Under the pieces are notes generated by a model, which was given only the letters and a program-made list of their open reading frames with translations, was not told where the DNA came from and searched no databases. Positions 8,479-17,121 of a stretch of 64,000 nucleotides of DNA are shown here, piece by piece. Each line of letters begins with the position of its first letter. Position 1 is the first letter of the stretch. Source of the DNA: Sva-07 sp963698565 (GTDB lineage Bacteria > Actinomycetota > Acidimicrobiia > Acidimicrobiales > Ilumatobacteraceae). The stretch covers positions 4,369 to 68,368 of the forward strand of contig CAVORH010000049.1 in NCBI GenBank assembly GCA_963698565.1, in the 5' to 3' direction. The position numbers were made by a program, and so were the translations under genes.

Positions 8479-9228
8479 TCAGGCGACGTCGCGTCGACGT
8501 ACGGCGACCGCGCCGAGCAGGGCCGGAACGAGTGCCCACACCAACAGCGCCAGCGCAGCAGCAGGGGCTGTCACCTCTGCTTCGACGCCTGACAGGTCGA
8601 GCGCCAGGCTCGCCGGGATCCACGACGCCGTCGAGCTGACCAGCTGCACGAGCATCGGCGGCGCCACGATCAGCACGAGCACGGCCCCGGTCACGGCACC
8701 ACCGACGTTGCGGACCACGATGCCGATCCCGGCACCCAACACCGCCCCAACTGCCCCGGCGAACGCAGAGGCGCCGACCACTCGCAGGACGTCGAGCACC
8801 GGGACCAGGAATCCGTACTCGGTGGTCGGCAGCGTCACCGCCACGGCGAACGTCGTGATGCCGGCGCCCGCTGCGCCCAACACTCCGCCGCCGATCGCGA
8901 TCGCGACCAGCTGGGCGACGACCGCACGTCGGCGCTGCGGATCCGCGAGGAACGTCGGGATCACCGTCTGGTGCGCGTACTCACGCGCCGCCGCGATCGC
9001 CCCGAAGAGTCCGGCGATCATCGTGGCGTTGACCGCGAACGCGATCAACGACTGCTGGTCGGCGGCGGTCGACACGAACGTCTTGCTGCCGTCGAAGTCG
9101 GTGCCGAACGCCACCGATGCGGCGTTGATGCCACCCATCGTCAGCAGCACCAGCAGGAACGCCCACGGCATCCGCGTGGTCGTCAACTTCATCAGCTCTG
9201 CTCGAACCGAACGTTGCATCGGGCTCAT
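8479..9228 (-). CDS. ABC-2 type transporter permease
   Basis: A 249-residue membrane protein with about six helices, the permease partner of the ATPase upstream. It begins MSPMQRSVRAELMKLTTTRMPW, read in pieces as the typical amphipathic start of ABC-2 permeases (RAELMKL), and includes REYAHQTVIPTFLADPQRRR, a loop usual in bacitracin/nisin-type exporters. The ATG shares one base with the ATPase stop (TGATG). With the hydrolase gene it forms a three-gene operon divergent from a two-component system. Confidence 0.88.
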   Translation of the reverse strand: MSPMQRSVRAELMKLTTTRMPWAFLLVLLTMGGINAASVAFGTDFDGSKTFVSTAADQQSLIAFAVNATMIAGLFGAIAAAREYAHQTVIPTFLADPQRRRAVVAQLVAIAIGGGVLGAAGAGITTFAVAVTLPTTEYGFLVPVLDVLRVVGASAFAGAVGAVLGAGIGIVVRNVGGAVTGAVLVLIVAPPMLVQLVSSTASWIPASLALDLSGVEAEVTAPAAALALLVWALVPALLGAVAVRRRDVA

Positions 9229-10178
9229 CACACGACCTCCTTCGACACGTCCTGCTCCTCGGCGGACACCGCTGGCCCGGCGCCCGCCTGCTGCGTCCAC
9301 CGCATGAACAGGTCCTCGAGCGACCCTGACCGGGTGCTCAACTCCGAGACCTCGACCCCGTGACCGAACGCGATGTGGCCGATCTCGGCGAGGCCGAGAC
9401 CGCGCACCAGCAGCGATCCGGGGTCTCCCTCGATCCCGGCCGACTCGACGTCTGCACCCGCCCCTCGCAGCGCTTCGGCCAGTGCGAGTGCGTGAGGCGA
9501 GCTCACGAGGGCGGTCTCGTGGCGCAGCTCGGCGAGGGGACCGCTCGTGATGAGCCGCCCTCGGTTGATCACCACGACGTCGTCGACGAGGTGCTCGACC
9601 TCACCGAGCAGGTGGCTCGACACGAACACCGTGTCGCCTCTCGCCGCCCGCTGCCGCAGCAACTCGCGCAGCTCGCGAACGCCCTGCGGGTCGAGACCGT
9701 TGCCCGGCTCGTCGAGCACGAGCACCGGCGGGTCGCACAGCAGTGCCGCCGCGAGGCCGAGCCGCTGGCGCATGCCGAGCGAGTAGGTCCCCGCACGTCG
9801 ATCCGCGGCGTCGGTCAACCCTGCGGCGACCAGCGACTCCTCCACACGTCGTTCCGGAACACCGGCGGCGCAGGCGAGGATGCGGAGGTGATCGCGCCCC
9901 GAGCGGCCGGGGTGGAACGCGTTGGTCTCCAACGCGGCGCCGACCGTGGCGCTCGGATCGTCGAGTTCCACGTATGCACGATCGCCGACACGGGTCGAAC
10001 CACCGTCGACTGCAGCGAGGCCGAGCAGCATCTTCATCGTCGTCGACTTCCCCGATCCGTTCGGACCGAGGAACCCCGTGACCCGTCCGGGCGCAACCAT
10101 GAACGACAGGTCGTCGACCACGGTGCGGTCGCCGTAGCGCTTGGTGACGTGGTCGACGACCAGTGGGATCCCAGTCAT
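9228..10178 (-). CDS. ABC transporter ATP-binding protein
   Basis: ATPase (316 aa) energising the adjacent permease. Walker A is GPNGSGKST, the signature is YSLGMRQRLGLA, Walker B is VLVLDEPGNGLD, and the switch histidine is in VSSHLL. The C-terminal extension after about residue 215 is typical of drug/bacteriocin ABC-2 exporters. The start at 10178 (MTGIPLVVDHV) overlaps the hydrolase stop by ATGA. Confidence 0.93.
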   Translation of the reverse strand: MTGIPLVVDHVTKRYGDRTVVDDLSFMVAPGRVTGFLGPNGSGKSTTMKMLLGLAAVDGGSTRVGDRAYVELDDPSATVGAALETNAFHPGRSGRDHLRILACAAGVPERRVEESLVAAGLTDAADRRAGTYSLGMRQRLGLAAALLCDPPVLVLDEPGNGLDPQGVRELRELLRQRAARGDTVFVSSHLLGEVEHLVDDVVVINRGRLITSGPLAELRHETALVSSPHALALAEALRGAGADVESAGIEGDPGSLLVRGLGLAEIGHIAFGHGVEVSELSTRSGSLEDLFMRWTQQAGAGPAVSAEEQDVSKEVV

Positions 10179-11803
10179 GACTCCTCCGTTCCGGTGGTCG
10201 GTGTGGTCATCTCCAGCACCGTGTCGGTCATGTAGTCGACGAACTCGTCGGGCTGCTCCCACAAGGGGCGATGACCCGAGGTGTCGAACTCGACGCGGTC
10301 GACGATCGGTGCCTCGATCATCGGGTACCAGTCGTCGAACACCTCTGCTCGACCGTCGGCCTCATGGGCCCCCTGCACGAAGAACATCGGCACCTCGAAC
10401 TCGGTGGCCGACTCGCGGAAGTCGATGTCCTGCAGTTGCGGGTAGAGCGCCGCGAACGTGTCCATGAACGCCGGCAGCACGTGCAGTTGATCGAGAAGCG
10501 TGTACTCCGACACGAGCAGGTTCTCCGACATCTGGCCTTCGCCTTCGGAGTTCCGACTGTGGTCGTAGCCGTAGACGTCCTGCTCGTGCGACAGGGCGGT
10601 CTCGTAGTCGAGCATCCGGTCGTACGGGGGAGGTCCGATGTCGCGCAGTTCGCCGGCGAGGTCGTCGCGCCCGGTCGCCTCGGCCCACTCGAGCGTGTCG
10701 GCGTAGAACCGGCGGTCGGTCTCGAGTTGGCTGACCATCTGACCGGTGCCGATGAACGCCCGGTACAGCTCGGGCCGCTCCTGCACCGCCAGCACACCGA
10801 GCGTGGTGCCCCACGACTGACCGACCAGGTAGATCTGCTCGGTCTCGAACCGATCGATCAGGTACTCCGTGACGACGATGGTGTCGTCGACCGATCCGTC
10901 GAGCGTGATCGTGTCGGTCGGGTCGAGTTCCGAATACGACGTGCCACTCCCCCGCTGGTCCCAGGTGGCGACGGTGAAGTGCTCCTCGAGTTCGGGGAGG
11001 TGGCGACGCATGGCCCCGTACTCCGACCCACCGGGCCCACCGGCGAGGAACAGCAGCACCGGGTTGCCGACGCTGTGGCCGCGGACCATCAGGCCGAGGT
11101 CGTGGCCGTTGACGTCGATCCGTGTCAACTCGGCGACGCTGCCGGGGATCACCTTGCCATCAGCATCACGGATCGCCGCCGTGCCCGCCGGTCGCAGCAG
11201 CGCGACCGAGAACACGAACAGTGCAACCGCCGTGAGCCCGGTCGCGACCCGACGGAGTATCACGCCGAACCGACGGCCGGCCGGACGATCCGACGACATC
11301 CGCACGGTGATCCAGCGGGCGGCGCCGGCACCGAGTGCGGCACCGAGCACCATCGGCACGAGCGAGAGCAGGCCGTGCACACCACGCCCGAGCACCAGTG
11401 CCAGCAGCCCGTAGCTGCTGAGCTCGAGGCCGTCCACGCTCGGCCCGCCGACGTCGAGCCGCACGAGTTCGAACATCGCCGCGAAGGCGACCGGGGCGAT
11501 CAGCATCGCCCAGCGAGACCGGGCGGCAAGCCCGGCGGACGCACCCACCAGCAAGCTGACGAGGAGCGACGTCATCGCCGCGCCGGTGGTCAGCGGACCT
11601 CGGGGCATCCACGACCCGGCGACGAGACCCCAGAGAGCACCCGGCGCGGCGGCGACGGCAAGCGCCCAGCGAGTGCGGCTCCACAACGGCAGGAGCCGCT
11701 CGCCGAGCCGACTTCCCAGGTCATCGACCTTCGTCCGCCGCCGGGTGGGGAACGACGGGGCCGTGGCAGCACCGGGTCGGTCGGTGGATCGGAACGTCGT
11801 CAT
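10175..11803 (-). CDS. Membrane-anchored alpha/beta hydrolase
   Basis: A 542-residue protein with five to six hydrophobic helices in the first 220 residues, then an alpha/beta hydrolase domain of the proline-iminopeptidase type. The oxyanion-hole motif is FLAGGPGG, the nucleophile elbow VGQSWG (Ser330), WDQRGSG is characteristic, and the late histidine is in TSGHRPLW. The hydrolase part is probably outside the membrane. AGGAGGT stands about 10 bases before the ATG at 11803 (an alternative GTG is one codon earlier). As first gene of an operon with an ABC exporter and divergent from a two-component system, it may act on the exported compound. Confidence 0.88.
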   Translation of the reverse strand: MTTFRSTDRPGAATAPSFPTRRRTKVDDLGSRLGERLLPLWSRTRWALAVAAAPGALWGLVAGSWMPRGPLTTGAAMTSLLVSLLVGASAGLAARSRWAMLIAPVAFAAMFELVRLDVGGPSVDGLELSSYGLLALVLGRGVHGLLSLVPMVLGAALGAGAARWITVRMSSDRPAGRRFGVILRRVATGLTAVALFVFSVALLRPAGTAAIRDADGKVIPGSVAELTRIDVNGHDLGLMVRGHSVGNPVLLFLAGGPGGSEYGAMRRHLPELEEHFTVATWDQRGSGTSYSELDPTDTITLDGSVDDTIVVTEYLIDRFETEQIYLVGQSWGTTLGVLAVQERPELYRAFIGTGQMVSQLETDRRFYADTLEWAEATGRDDLAGELRDIGPPPYDRMLDYETALSHEQDVYGYDHSRNSEGEGQMSENLLVSEYTLLDQLHVLPAFMDTFAALYPQLQDIDFRESATEFEVPMFFVQGAHEADGRAEVFDDWYPMIEAPIVDRVEFDTSGHRPLWEQPDEFVDYMTDTVLEMTTPTTGTEES

Positions 11804-11884
11804 CACGTGAACCTCCTCGCTTTCTTGCATCGACTCTCCGCCTCGGCGGCGTCGATGTCGTCCCCCGCCGGCGGTGATCCGCGT

Positions 11885-11937
11885 CATCCCCGAGGGGGAT
11901 GCGACGCACCAGGGACGATCCCTCGTGAGGGGGATGC
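11885..11937. promoter_or_regulatory. Two related dyads in the divergent promoter region (candidate operator)
   Basis: CATCCCC-GAG-GGGGATG at 11885-11901 is a perfect 7-bp dyad. About 35 bases on, GATCCCTCGTGAGGGGGATG (11917-11936) is a near-copy, and both share the direct repeat GAGGGGGATGC. They lie between the hydrolase/ABC operon and the histidine kinase, just upstream of the kinase -10 box (TACTCT, 11958-11963). A binding site for the response regulator encoded next door is a reasonable guess. Confidence 0.5.
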
Positions 11938-11969
11938 CACGGTTGCGGCCTCAGCGGTACTCTGCGCAC

Positions 11970-13187
11970 GTGACCCTCGACTGGCTCCGGCCCGATCGGC
12001 GGCAATCTCGCGATCCCTGGTGGTTCGTCGCCGACACCGCCCTGGCACTGATCTTCGTGTGGATCACGATCGAGTCGTTGACGAGCAACGCCTACGTCGA
12101 CGAGTTCGGTCCCGTCGAAGGCGCAGGCTGGTGGCTCGCGATCAGCCCGACGCTGCTGCTCCCGTTTCGGCGCATCGCACCGGTGGTGGTTCTCGTCGCA
12201 GCAACGGCGCTCTACATGCTGGCCAGTTCGTCACAGGGCGACACCAACGCACTCCTGGCGGTGCCGTTCTTCACCTACTCGGTGGGTATCACCCGTCCCG
12301 CTGATGTCTCCGGAGCAGTCGTGGCCGTGGCAGCGGCACTGCTCTCGACGGTGGTGCTCTACGGCCCGGGCGACCCCGAGTGGCTGGCGCTCCCGGTGAC
12401 GACGATGCTCGTCGGCGTCGGGTGGCTGGTTGCCCTCAGTATCCGCCACAACCAGCTCCGCGCCAACCGTCTGGCGATGGAGGCGATGAACCTGCGCCAC
12501 GAGCAGGACCTGGTCGCCGAGCGCGCCGTCGCCGACGAGCGCGTACGGATCGCTCGCGAACTGCATGATGCGGTCGGCCATGCCGTCAACGTGATGGTGT
12601 TGCACGCCGGCGCGGCGCGCCTGGCCACCGACGACCCCCGCACCGTGGCGGCGCTGCGAGAGATCGAGAACACCGGCCGGGCGGCGCTGACCGATCTCGA
12701 TCACATGCTCGGTCTCCTCCACGCCGATGTCGACGCGCCACTCGAGCCGATCCACGGCTCGGCGGACATCGGTCGGCTCGTCGCGGAGATGCAGGCCGCA
12801 GGGGCGGACGTCCATCTCGATCAGCGATGCGAGCTGCCGACCGACCGCCGAGTCGGCATCGCCGCGTACCGGATCGTTCAGGAGGCGCTCACGAACGCGA
12901 TCAAACACGCCGGACCAGCCCGCATCGATCTGACCCTGTCCAGCGCTGGAGGCGAGCTGGAGATCCTCGTCGTCGACGATGGTCGTGGCGCGACCGGGCC
13001 CCGTGGAACCAGCGACGGGCGCGGCATCGTCGGCATGCGCGAGCGCGCCAGCGTGCTCGGCGGTCGGCTCGACGCGCGCCCCGGCCCCAACGGCGGCTTC
13101 ATCGTGCGAGCGGTGCTTCCGCTCGACCAGCGACACCCGACGCCGCTGACCCGTGCCGACCACGCATCGGCCAAGGCGGCGCAATGA
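11970..13187 (+). CDS. Sensor histidine kinase (NarL-partner, HisKA_3 type)
   Basis: A 405-residue kinase with four to five N-terminal membrane helices and no large outside domain. The dimerisation helix holds the phospho-acceptor in RIARELHDAVGH (His199). The ATPase part shows EALTNAIKHAG (N box), VDDGRG (G1) and GRGIVGMRERA (G2). The GTG start at 11970 is preceded by TACTCT with a six-base gap, suggesting a leaderless transcript. It overlaps the response regulator gene by four bases and is divergent from the hydrolase/ABC operon it probably controls. Confidence 0.93.
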   Translation: MTLDWLRPDRRQSRDPWWFVADTALALIFVWITIESLTSNAYVDEFGPVEGAGWWLAISPTLLLPFRRIAPVVVLVAATALYMLASSSQGDTNALLAVPFFTYSVGITRPADVSGAVVAVAAALLSTVVLYGPGDPEWLALPVTTMLVGVGWLVALSIRHNQLRANRLAMEAMNLRHEQDLVAERAVADERVRIARELHDAVGHAVNVMVLHAGAARLATDDPRTVAALREIENTGRAALTDLDHMLGLLHADVDAPLEPIHGSADIGRLVAEMQAAGADVHLDQRCELPTDRRVGIAAYRIVQEALTNAIKHAGPARIDLTLSSAGGELEILVVDDGRGATGPRGTSDGRGIVGMRERASVLGGRLDARPGPNGGFIVRAVLPLDQRHPTPLTRADHASAKAAQ

Positions 13188-13885
13188 CCATCCGTGTCCT
13201 GATCGCGGACGACGACCAACTCGTGCGGACCGGTTTGCGCATGATGATCGAGACCCAGTCCGACCTCGAGGTCGTCGGGGAAGCAGGGGACGGACGCCAA
13301 GCGGTCGACCTGGCGCGTCAGCTCCGTCCCGATGTCGTTCTGATGGACATCCGCATGCCCGTGCTCGACGGCATCGAAGCCACACGAGAACTCGTGGCGT
13401 CGACACCCGCCGAAGAGCACGGCGAAGGACCACGAGTGCTCATCTTGACCACGTTCGAACTCGACGAGTACGTGTACGAGGCGGTCCGTGCAGGAGCGAG
13501 TGGGTTCCTGTTGAAGCGGACCCCGCCGGAGGATCTCCTGGATGGTCTCCGGCTCACGGCCGCCGGCGATGCCCTGCTCGCACCCTCGGTCACGAGGAAG
13601 CTGATGGGTGAATTCGCGCGCGCGACCGCCGGCCCGACATCGGTCGGCGCCGACCGCGAGCACCGGTTGGAACGACTCACCGACCGCGAGCGCGAAGTGC
13701 TCGTCCTGATGGCTCGGGGACGCTCGAACCGAGAGATCGCCAGAGACCTGTTTGTCGCCGAGAGCACGGTCAAGACCCACGTCAAGCGTGTCCTGATGAA
13801 GCTCGACCTCCGCGACCGTGTCCATGCGGTGGTGTTCGCCTACGAAACGGGCGTCCTCCACCCCGGCGACACCGACTCTGCCTGA
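13184..13885 (+). CDS. NarL/LuxR-type response regulator
   Basis: DNA-binding regulator (233 aa). The receiver domain has acidic ADDDQ near the start, the phospho-acceptor in VLMDIRMP (Asp55), a threonine in LILTTF and the lysine in FLLKRT. The C-terminal LuxR-type helix-turn-helix reads LTDREREVLVLMARGRSNREIA then STVKTHVKRVLMKL (in pieces). The ATG overlaps the kinase stop (ATGA), so the two are a pair. Confidence 0.95.
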   Translation: MTIRVLIADDDQLVRTGLRMMIETQSDLEVVGEAGDGRQAVDLARQLRPDVVLMDIRMPVLDGIEATRELVASTPAEEHGEGPRVLILTTFELDEYVYEAVRAGASGFLLKRTPPEDLLDGLRLTAAGDALLAPSVTRKLMGEFARATAGPTSVGADREHRLERLTDREREVLVLMARGRSNREIARDLFVAESTVKTHVKRVLMKLDLRDRVHAVVFAYETGVLHPGDTDSA

Positions 13886-13965
13886 GCGAGCCGGATCAGC
13901 CTGAACGAACGGTCGGACCCGTGCGGTCCGCCTGTGCCGACCGATCGGAGCGATACGGTGCCGGC

Positions 13966-14604
13966 GTGTTCGAACTGAACGGCGCAGAGGTCGTCGGTTA
14001 CCTGGCCTCGGCGCTGGTCGTGGTGTCGTTGGCGATGACGTCGGTGGTGCGACTGCGCATCATCTCCCTGCTCGGCTCGATCACGTTCGTCGTCTACGGA
14101 GCCCTGATCGGCTCGGCTCCGATCCTGATCACCAATGCGCTGATCGCCGGCATCAACGTCTGGTTCCTGCGCAAGGAGTTCGCGTCGGGAAGCTCACGGG
14201 GCGTGGACCTCGGCGTGTCGCACATCCGCCCCGACTCACCGTTCCTCGCCGACTTCGTCGCGTTCCACCTGGTCGACATCCATCGGTTCCAACCCGACTT
14301 CCACCTTCCCGACGGGGATGACGTGGTCACCCTGCTCCTCAACCGCGACGGACTCCCCGCCGGGTTGCTGATCGGACGCCGAACCGGGTCGACGCTCACG
14401 ATCGACCTCGACTACGTGCTCGGCCCGTACCGCGACTCACGCATCGGGCGGTGGCTCTACGGCCCCGGCGCCGCGGTGTTCCGAGCCGACGGGATCGACG
14501 CACTTCGCAGCGCCGGCACCACCGACACCCATCGCAAGTACCTCGAGCGTGTCGGCTTCCGCGCCGCACCCAACGACCCCGACCTCTACGAACTCACCCT
14601 CTGA
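13966..14604 (+). CDS. YgjV-like membrane segment fused to an acetyltransferase-like domain
   Basis: A 212-residue protein. The first 75 residues hold three helices resembling inner-membrane YgjV-type proteins (GYLASALVVVSLAMTS, ISLLGSITFVVYG, ITNALIAGINVWFLRKEF). The rest has a GNAT-like look: FVAFHLVDIHRFQPDF, LDYVLGPYRDSRIGRWLYG and THRKYLERVGFR. The GTG start follows TACGGT by six bases (leaderless pattern). The function is not known; the GNAT call is by pattern only. Confidence 0.75.
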   Translation: MFELNGAEVVGYLASALVVVSLAMTSVVRLRIISLLGSITFVVYGALIGSAPILITNALIAGINVWFLRKEFASGSSRGVDLGVSHIRPDSPFLADFVAFHLVDIHRFQPDFHLPDGDDVVTLLLNRDGLPAGLLIGRRTGSTLTIDLDYVLGPYRDSRIGRWLYGPGAAVFRADGIDALRSAGTTDTHRKYLERVGFRAAPNDPDLYELTL

Positions 14605-14617
14605 GCACCCCCGCCCA

Positions 14618-14674
14618 CCCCGTTTGCGCGCAACTTCGGGTGGACCGGGCCACCCGAACCGCAACGCAAACGGG
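14618..14674. repeat. Palindromic intergenic repeat, copy B
   Basis: Outer arms CCCGTTTGCG and CGCAAACGGG; inner dyad TTCGGGTGG / CCACCCGAA around ACCGGG. It lies between two convergent genes 14 bases after one stop and eight bases before the other. Confidence 0.9.
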
Positions 14675-14681
14675 ATCGAGC

Positions 14682-16049
14682 TCAGGCGATGACGGGAACC
14701 GACTCCATGGCCTCGGCGATGGCGGAGTCGGGCAGGTCGTAGTCGACCATCTCGCCGGACAGGTACTTCTCGTAGCTCGCCAGATCGAGGTGGCCGTGAC
14801 CGCACAGGGCCGTGAGGATCACCTTCTCCTCGCCGGACTCCTTGCACGCGAGCGCCTCGCGGATCGCCGCGGCGATCGCGTGCGTCGGCTCGGGTGCGGG
14901 AACGATGCCCTCGGTGCGGGCGAACTGCAGGGCACCGGCGAAGCACTCACGCTGCGGAATGGCGATCGCCTCGACGAGACCCTCGTTGTACACGTGCGAC
15001 ACGAGCGGGCTCATCCCGTGATAGCGCAGCCCACCCGCATGGATCGGCTCGGGGATGAACGTGTGACCGAGGGTGTGCATCTTCATCAACGGCGTCATGC
15101 CGGCGGTGTCGCCGAAGTCGTAGCGGTATTCGCCCTTCGTGAGCGTCGGGCATGCCGCCGGTTCGACGCACCGGATCGTCGGGTTCATCTTCCCCGCCAG
15201 CTTCTCGCGCAGGAACGGGAACGCCAGACCGCCGAAGTTGGACCCGCCACCGGTGCACCCGACGAGCACGTCGGGCACCTCGTCGACCTTCGCCAGCTGC
15301 AGCAGCGCCTCTTCGCCGATGATCGTCTGGTGCAACAGCACGTGGTTCAGCACCGAGCCGAGCGCGTAGCGGGCGTTCGGGTCGGCGACGCACATGGCCA
15401 CCGCCTCGGAGATCGCGATCCCGAGCGAACCGGGATGGTCCGGGTTCTCGGCGAGCAGCGAACGGCCGAACTCGGTGAGCTCCGACGGACTCGGGTGCAC
15501 CGTGGCACCCCAGATCTCCATCATCGTCTTGCGATACGGCTTCTGGCGATAGGACGCGGCGACCTGCCAGACCTCGCACTCCATCCCGTACTGCGACGTC
15601 GCGAACGCCAGCGCGGTCCCCCACTGCCCGGCACCGGTTTCGGTGGTCAGCTTCGTGATGCCTTCCTGATGGTTGTAGTACGCCTGCGGCACGGCGGTGT
15701 TCGGCTTGTGCGACCCGGCCGGGCTGACGCCTTCGTACTTGTAGTAGATGCGCGCCGGGGTGTCGAGCAACTCCTCCAACCGACGGGCTCTGAACAGCGG
15801 GCTCGGCCTCCACAGGCGGTACACGTCGAGCACACCGCCGGGGATGTCGACGTACCGCTCGGTGGTGACCTCCTGCTCGATCAGCGCCATCGGGAACAGC
15901 GGGGCGAAGTCGTCCGGGCCGGCCGGCTGGTGGGTGCCGGGGTGCAGCGCCGGCGGCGGCGAGGTCGGCAGGTCCGCGACCAGGTTGTACCACTGGGTCG
16001 GCATCTCGGACTCCGAGAGATGGATCTGGTGCACAGGTGAGGAAGCCAT
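14682..16049 (-). CDS. TrpB-like pyridoxal-phosphate enzyme (TrpB2 type)
   Basis: A 455-residue PLP enzyme of the tryptophan synthase beta-like (TrpB2) branch, which can make Trp from indole and serine without the usual TrpA complex. The PLP lysine is in AGSHKPNTA (Lys115), the phosphate loop in CTGGGSNFGG, and TETGAGQWGTALA is a family mark. The long N-terminal part (PTQWYNL, YRLWRPSPLFRA) distinguishes TrpB2 from TrpB1. No other trp gene is nearby, so a salvage or standalone role is likely. Confidence 0.93.
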   Translation of the reverse strand: MASSPVHQIHLSESEMPTQWYNLVADLPTSPPPALHPGTHQPAGPDDFAPLFPMALIEQEVTTERYVDIPGGVLDVYRLWRPSPLFRARRLEELLDTPARIYYKYEGVSPAGSHKPNTAVPQAYYNHQEGITKLTTETGAGQWGTALAFATSQYGMECEVWQVAASYRQKPYRKTMMEIWGATVHPSPSELTEFGRSLLAENPDHPGSLGIAISEAVAMCVADPNARYALGSVLNHVLLHQTIIGEEALLQLAKVDEVPDVLVGCTGGGSNFGGLAFPFLREKLAGKMNPTIRCVEPAACPTLTKGEYRYDFGDTAGMTPLMKMHTLGHTFIPEPIHAGGLRYHGMSPLVSHVYNEGLVEAIAIPQRECFAGALQFARTEGIVPAPEPTHAIAAAIREALACKESGEEKVILTALCGHGHLDLASYEKYLSGEMVDYDLPDSAIAEAMESVPVIA

Positions 16050-16104
16050 GATCAGCCAACCGTAGTCAGGTACGTTTCAATCACGCCCAGACGAACGAGG
16101 ATTG

Positions 16105-17118
16105 ATGGGACTGTTCCGCAAGAAGAAGACCACCGCCGCCGCCGACCCGGTCCAGGAGGAACTCGACGCGCTGAAGGAGCGGCTGGCTGCCGCTGAACGA
16201 GCGAAGGCCGACCTCGAGGGACGATTGAGCGCACTCGACGGAGCCAACGCCGCCCTGGCCGATCGGATCAAGACGCTCGACGAGGCGAGCGCCCACCTCG
16301 ACACACGCCTCGGCGCGCTCGACCAGGTGAACGGGCGCCTCGACACACTCGATCAGGACTTCAGCCTGCTGGCCGACCAACTCGGTTCGCTCAACGCGAC
16401 GAACGAACGGATCGGCCAACGGTTCGTCGCCATCGACGATCTCGACGCCCGCCTGCGTGAGCTCACCGACCGGTTGAACGCGCCTGCGCCCACTCCGAGC
16501 CCGCCGCCACCGAGCCCGCCGCCACCGGCTGCGGCGCCCCCGCCTCCGCCGCCGCTGACGGTCGAACCGACCGTCGACGACGAGCGCCTCGACGACATCG
16601 CGACGCGGCTCGATCTCCTCGCAACGGCCGTGGCCGCGCACACCGAGAGCCTGGCGACGACAGAGCTTCGCCTGGCGGAGATCGACGAACTCAACGAGTT
16701 GCTCGCTGCCGCCGGAAGTGACGAGGACGAGACCGACGAGATGGTCGCGCTCCACCAGCAACTCACCGACATCACCGAACGCGTGAACGGCATCGACACA
16801 CGCGTCACGAGTGTCTCGACCGAACTCGCCAACCAGCTCACCGAGTTGAGTCGTGACATCGACGAACTGAACCGCCGTTCCCAGGAGGCCGCCGACGCTG
16901 CGGCGACCGCCGGCGAAGCCGACGGTGAGCTGTCACGCGCTGCCGAGATCGACACCGCCGAGATCGAGGTGCGCCTGGCCGAGCGGCTCGACGCCGCCAT
17001 CGACGACGTACTCGACACCACCGAGCGCCTCGCCGCCGAACAGGCCCGCTACGAGATCCAGTTCCGCGCCGACCTGGCCGAACTGGCCGAACGCCTGCGC
17101 CGACCCCACGCCCAGTGA
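16105..17118 (+). CDS. Coiled-coil protein of unknown function
   Basis: A 337-residue acidic, alanine/leucine-rich protein with no membrane helix. It begins MGLFRKKKTTAAADP; residues about 10-130 and 155-335 are heptad-rich coiled coil, separated by a proline linker (PSPPPPSPPPP and more) near residues 132-152. A GAGGA-like site precedes the ATG at 16105. The layout resembles bacterial cytoskeletal or scaffold proteins, but no family is recognised. It converges with UPF0182, three bases apart. Confidence 0.75.
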   Translation: MGLFRKKKTTAAADPVQEELDALKERLAAAERAKADLEGRLSALDGANAALADRIKTLDEASAHLDTRLGALDQVNGRLDTLDQDFSLLADQLGSLNATNERIGQRFVAIDDLDARLRELTDRLNAPAPTPSPPPPSPPPPAAAPPPPPPLTVEPTVDDERLDDIATRLDLLATAVAAHTESLATTELRLAEIDELNELLAAAGSDEDETDEMVALHQQLTDITERVNGIDTRVTSVSTELANQLTELSRDIDELNRRSQEAADAAATAGEADGELSRAAEIDTAEIEVRLAERLDAAIDDVLDTTERLAAEQARYEIQFRADLAELAERLRRPHAQ

Positions 17119-17121
17119 CCG

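Noticed and set aside
10871..12304. Plus-strand continuation of frames upstream of the histidine kinase as a larger kinase
   Set aside because: The region upstream of 11970 contains the promoter and operator-like dyads and the antisense of the hydrolase gene; the leaderless GTG is a better start.
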